DNA from: an uncultured Eubacteriales bacterium
GTDB lineage: Bacteria > Bacillota > Clostridia > Christensenellales > Aristaeellaceae
Length of the DNA: 64,000 bases
Direction: 5' to 3'
NCBI GenBank assembly: GCA_902799045.1
Contig: CADBZH010000002.1
Span: 62,001-126,000, forward strand
Under the pieces are notes generated by a model. The model was given only the letters and a program-made list of their open reading frames with translations, made no database searches and was not told the origin of the DNA. Position numbers and translations under genes: made by a program. Of the stretch, positions 60,973-64,000 are shown in pieces. How positions within the stretch are numbered: position 1 is the stretch's first letter; the number at the start of each line of letters is the position of its first letter.

Positions 60973-62475
60973 ATGCGAAACAAGAAGCTGATACGCATAC
61001 TGGCGATCGTGCTGGCGGTCCTGCTGGCGGGCGGCGTGGTGGTCGGCGCGCTGGTGAGCGCCCTGGGCGAAGAACCGACCAAAGTCGGCTCGTCAACCCG
61101 GGATCAATACACGATTTCAATGGAATACTTGCCCGATGAACAGGCGCTGCACATCACGCAGCGCCTCATCTATACCAACCCGTCTCCCCGGCGGCTGGAC
61201 GCCGTGGTGTTTTACGCCGCCGGCAACATGTTTCGCCGGGAGAGCGCCCTGATGTACGAGCCCGAGGACCTGGAAGCGGTGTTTTTCGCCGGCTACGCCC
61301 CCGCAGGCGTCGACCTGCGGCAGGCGCGATTCAACGGCGAGCCGACCGATTATGGCTTTCAGGGCGAAGAGGAACTGGCCGTGCGGGTGGATTGCGCCCT
61401 TGAGGGGGGCGCTACGGGCGCCTTTGAGTTTGACTACTACCTGCTGCTGATGACCTGCGGGGCCTTTCAGGGCGTCGGCGGGACGGACGTGCGCCTCAGC
61501 GCGTTCTACCTTGCCCCCGCGCCCTACAGCGCCCCATACGGCGAATTCATTCCCAAGCGGCCGCTGGCGCACACCCGCTGGCTGGACACCGACGCCGCCG
61601 ACTTCGACGTGACGCTGACGCTGCCGGAGGGCTATGTGCCCGCCGGGACGGGCCGGATCGACCGAGACGGAACCGCCTGGCGCATCGTTGCCGAAAACGC
61701 GCGGGACTTCGCCCTCTCCTTTGGGCGCCGCTGGCGCGCCTACGAGCGAGAGACGGCCTCCGGCGTGCGCATCCGCCTGCTGACGAACGTCCGCGGAACG
61801 GCGGGGAGGACGCTGGATATCGCCGTGAGCGCCGTCGAACAGTGCGAGGCGTGGTTCGGCGATTTCCCCGTCGAGACGCTGGACATCGTTCAATCGGACT
61901 ATCCGCTGGGCGCGCTGCCCTTTACCGGCGCGATCTGGGTCTCCGACGCCCTCCTCCGCCCGGGGAATGCGGCAGCCCTGGCCCAAGGCCTGCGTTTTGG
62001 CATCGCCCAGCAATACTTCGGCCTTTCGGCATGGGTGGAGCCGTCGGCGGACGCCTGGCTCAGCGATTCCGTGAGCGCGTATGTGGCTTGGCTGCTCCTG
62101 GAGGCACGGGAGGGCCACAGCGCGTTCCTGGAGGCCATCAATCGCGATTGGGTGAGCGCGCTGCAACAGACCGTGCCCGGCGGGCTGCGCATGACCAGCG
62201 ACGCCGCGTTGTTCAACGCCCGGGAATACGACCTTGTGGTGCTCAAGCGCGGCGCGGTGGTGCTGCACGAGCTGCGCGAGGCCATGGGGCTGGAGGGCCT
62301 GCTCGCGGGCCTGAAAAACTTCCATGAAATGGGAAGAATGGGGAAGACCCTTGCGGAAATGGACCTCGTCGCCGCCATGGACGCTGTCGACGGCGGCTCC
62401 TGGGAGGCATTTTTGACCGACTGGGTGTTCAACGTGGGCGACTACGCGAATCAGATGATCGACTGGTTTGAATAA
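60973..62475 (+). CDS. Membrane-anchored M1-peptidase-like protein lacking zinc ligands
   Basis: The 500-residue protein has an N-terminal anchor (about residues 7-30), a beta domain (about 45-250) and an M1-like helical domain (about 265-500). The position of the gluzincin motif HExxHxxxG reads FGIAQQYFG (residues 342-350), with both His and the Glu absent, and the downstream third ligand region reads LSDSVSAYVAW instead of NEGFA. The protein should therefore not be a metallopeptidase. It follows two lepB genes in the same direction (10-base gap), suggesting a role in the secretion or surface machinery. Confidence 0.8.
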   Translation: MRNKKLIRILAIVLAVLLAGGVVVGALVSALGEEPTKVGSSTRDQYTISMEYLPDEQALHITQRLIYTNPSPRRLDAVVFYAAGNMFRRESALMYEPEDLEAVFFAGYAPAGVDLRQARFNGEPTDYGFQGEEELAVRVDCALEGGATGAFEFDYYLLLMTCGAFQGVGGTDVRLSAFYLAPAPYSAPYGEFIPKRPLAHTRWLDTDAADFDVTLTLPEGYVPAGTGRIDRDGTAWRIVAENARDFALSFGRRWRAYERETASGVRIRLLTNVRGTAGRTLDIAVSAVEQCEAWFGDFPVETLDIVQSDYPLGALPFTGAIWVSDALLRPGNAAALAQGLRFGIAQQYFGLSAWVEPSADAWLSDSVSAYVAWLLLEAREGHSAFLEAINRDWVSALQQTVPGGLRMTSDAALFNAREYDLVVLKRGAVVLHELREAMGLEGLLAGLKNFHEMGRMGKTLAEMDLVAAMDAVDGGSWEAFLTDWVFNVGDYANQMIDWFE

Positions 62476-62558
62476 AAAGGCTCTTCATGAAAAGCTGTGG
62501 GATGAAACCGGGCAATCCACAGATTGTTTCGTTTTCATGCCGAATGTGTACAAAATGT

Positions 62559-62631
62559 ACAGATCCTTCGCTTCGCTCGTGATGACAGCGTATCGAAATC
62601 CCTGTCATCCTGAGCGCAGCGAAGGATTTGT
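62559..62631. repeat. GATCCTTCGCT...TCAGGATGAC repeat, imperfect copy
   Basis: ACAGATCCTTCGCTTCGCTC...GATGACAG pairs with CTGTCATCCTGAGCGCAGCGAAGGAT, with a few mismatches. It fills most of the gap between the M1-like gene and the convergent XpaC-family gene. Confidence 0.75.
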
Positions 62632-62707
62632 GCGTATGATGGGCGAACTACATTTCGTTCATTTCCCAAGTATCCGTGAAGAGCAAAACAAACCGACGTC
62701 GGTATAT

Positions 62708-63670
62708 TTAATGCCCTCCGAGCGACATGCCCTCCTGTTCGGTCAGGCCGTCGCGCGCCATCATCGTCTCCAGCACCGAGATGTCGGTCTCCACGTCGAT
62801 CGCTTCGGTCCGGAACAGGCGGTCCTGCTGCTTCTCAAAGGCGTGGGTGAGGGTGTCCAGCACGTCCTCGATCTTTTTCCTGGAAGCCTGGATGTTCTCG
62901 CCCTGATAGCTCTGCTTTTCCATCAGGCTGTAGGATTTCAGCAGCTTGAGGGTGGTCGGCAGGTAGTAGTTCATGAATTTTCGCACTTCCTCGGTGTGCT
63001 CCGGCTTTTCCTGCACCACGCGGAAGATGCTGGCGGTCAACTCGCCGATGCGGTCGATTCGATCGGAGACGGCGCTGTCTTCGATCTCGTCGTTCAGATG
63101 GCGGATCTCCCGCAGCTTGGCCTCAAAATCCTCGCTCTCCATGCCGGTCTTGCGGAGATCGGACGCCTTGCGCTTCGGCTCGGGCGCTTCTTCCTGCGCC
63201 TTTTGGGCCTGCTTCGCCGTCGCTTCGGCCACGGTGCGGGCGCGATCCTCCGCGTTGACAAACACGTTGACCACGGGCCCCTGGGCCTGCGGCGCTTCCT
63301 GCCGGACCGACCCCATGTGAAGCGTCATGTGGCTGCGGTCGATGTAGGCGTTTCCGTCGATCATGCCCTCGTCGATCATGGTCTGCAGGCCGCTGGCCAC
63401 CTCGCTGGTGGACAGGCCCATCTCCGCCGCCAGGCCGCGGATGCTCACCGTGTCGCGGGAAACGATCGCGTTGGCATAGCGCCGGAACAGCTTATAGCGC
63501 TTGCGGAGCGTCTCGTTGCGAAGCCGCCTGTACAGCAAAACGCCGCCGACCACCTTCGTGATGAATTCGGGGATGCAGAACAGTATGATGATCGCCAGGA
63601 AGCTCGGCCCGGTGGGCGGATCTTCGGGAATGCGGATATTGCCAATTTTGTATTTTGACATTTTATTCAC
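62708..63670 (-). CDS. XpaC-family protein (5-bromo-4-chloroindolyl phosphate hydrolysis family)
   Basis: The 320-residue protein has one hydrophobic segment (about residues 24-45), a winged-helix-like region (about 72-115; SIRGLAAEMGLSTSEVASGLQTMIDEGMI), a charged linker, and the XpaC domain (about 185-310) with IRHLNDEIEDSAVSDRIDRIGELTASIFRVVQEKPEH, FMNYYLPTTLKLLKSY and IDVETDISVLETMMARDGL. The family usually neighbours a TelA-like gene (not seen in this window). The function is not established, despite the family name. Start at 63670 or the internal ATG MSKYK. Confidence 0.87.
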   Translation of the reverse strand: MNKMSKYKIGNIRIPEDPPTGPSFLAIIILFCIPEFITKVVGGVLLYRRLRNETLRKRYKLFRRYANAIVSRDTVSIRGLAAEMGLSTSEVASGLQTMIDEGMIDGNAYIDRSHMTLHMGSVRQEAPQAQGPVVNVFVNAEDRARTVAEATAKQAQKAQEEAPEPKRKASDLRKTGMESEDFEAKLREIRHLNDEIEDSAVSDRIDRIGELTASIFRVVQEKPEHTEEVRKFMNYYLPTTLKLLKSYSLMEKQSYQGENIQASRKKIEDVLDTLTHAFEKQQDRLFRTEAIDVETDISVLETMMARDGLTEQEGMSLGGH

Positions 63671-63787
63671 ACCTCATGCGCAGATTATACCATAGACCCG
63701 ACGGTCATTCAAGGGCACGTCGATTAAAAACCGCGCCGTAACTGCTCAAAAACCGTTCTTGCGGCCCCGAAAACCGCGCCTTTTGGG

Positions 63788-63816
63788 TTGACGGCGCGTC
63801 GGCAATCGGTTAAAAT
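63788..63816 (+). promoter_or_regulatory. Promoter of the divergent gene at the window end
   Basis: TTGACG at 63788-63793 and TAAAAT at 63811-63816 are 17 bases apart, 55 bases before an ATG with a GGGAGGTGATT ribosome-binding site. Confidence 0.6.
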
Positions 63817-63870
63817 ATAGTTATACAAACGCCTTCGAACGGACAAAATGTCCAATGGGAGGTGATTTGC

Positions 63871-64000
63871 ATGAAGGAAGCGAACCGCGATCCGTTCTCC
63901 GGCTCGGAGACGGTCGCGTCCAGCACGGAGTGCACCGGCCTGATGCCGGCGCTGCCGCGGGACGAGGAAGCGGACGCCGCCAGCGCCGCACTCTACGCCA
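63871..64000 (+). CDS. Start of a small conserved protein of unknown function (truncated by window edge)
   Basis: ATG 63871 follows GGGAGGTGATTTGC. The visible 43 residues begin KEANRDPFSGSETVASSTEC and include CTGLMPALPRDEEADAASAALY. The SSTECTGLMPALP pattern seems familiar from small proteins of gut Clostridia, whose function is unknown. It is divergent from the XpaC-family gene; the remaining sequence is outside the window. Confidence 0.6.
   Translation, partial: MKEANRDPFSGSETVASSTECTGLMPALPRDEEADAASAALYA

Overview
The window looks like a GC-rich anaerobic Bacillota (class Clostridia, probably a gut lineage; the Thr/Pro-Glu linkers of the secreted proteins recall Christensenellales-type genomes, which is an inference). 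Supporting signs are a Bacillota-type PurR with PurBox-like sites, DUF951, an XpaC-family protein, a RelQ-type alarmone synthetase, an L20-type attenuated leader before infC-rpmI-rplT, secreted PG-binding/L,D-transpeptidase proteins, and an F-type ATPase whose c subunit carries a Na+-type two-carboxylate motif. Coding density is high, with strong sigma-A-like promoters (TTGACA-N17-TATAAT type) before many operons. No complete mobile element with a transposase, no CRISPR array and no rRNA was seen; one tRNA (Trp) is present.

Layout. 1-3.1 kb: end of a DUF1576 membrane protein, 5-formyl-THF cyclo-ligase, metA and a GNAT acetyltransferase. 3.1-3.4 kb: a highly structured RNA-like element resembling HEARO/IscB-IsrB omega RNA, with no protein partner. 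3.6-8.5 kb: a complete branched-chain amino-acid ABC transporter operon (livKHMGF) with a large intercistronic hairpin after the binding protein. 8.9-15.6 kb: the F1Fo-ATPase operon atpIBEFHAGDC, with a short epsilon subunit. 15.8-20.2 kb: a PG-binding/L,D-transpeptidase, a lipoprotein and murC. 20.3-24.5 kb: purR, upp, rsmA, a CBS protein with an HEPN-like N-terminus, and a RelQ-type synthetase. 24.8-26.3 kb: pckA, broken by an internal deletion. 26.5-29.6 kb: a zinc uptake operon znuA-zur-znuCB with a Zur-like operator. 29.6-30.9 kb: infC-rpmI-rplT behind an attenuator leader, infC probably starting at AUU.

31-40.5 kb: secreted Ig-like repeat protein, RadC-like protein, PucR/CdaR-like regulator, CtpA-like protease, tRNA-Trp, a lone CbiC-like protein, glgA, a MITE-like element and a secreted lysozyme-like protein. 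40.6-45.9 kb: GH127 glycosidase, DMT exporter, a small conserved protein, a second MITE-like element, and an ECF sigma/anti-sigma-like pair. 46-53.4 kb: uvrA, a four-gene redox/RidA operon, a small membrane protein and uvrB. 53.5-58 kb: an NlpC/P60-PG-binding-SH3 protein convergent with a cytidylyltransferase / FGGY kinase / TagB-F-like transferase cassette that may build a CDP-activated polyol-type wall polymer. 58.1-64 kb: an orphan DNA methyltransferase, DUF951, two tandem signal peptidases, a zinc-ligand-less M1-like membrane protein, an XpaC-family protein and the start of a small divergent gene.

Intergenic spaces carry at least two dispersed palindromic families (GATCCTTCGCT...TCAGGATGAC and GTAGGGGCGGC...GCCGCCC) and two MITE-like elements with terminal inverted repeats. 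The strongest leads are the orphan omega-RNA-like element, the kinase-cytidylyltransferase-transferase cassette, the pckA deletion, the dead M1-like protein, and the unusual ATPase subunits.
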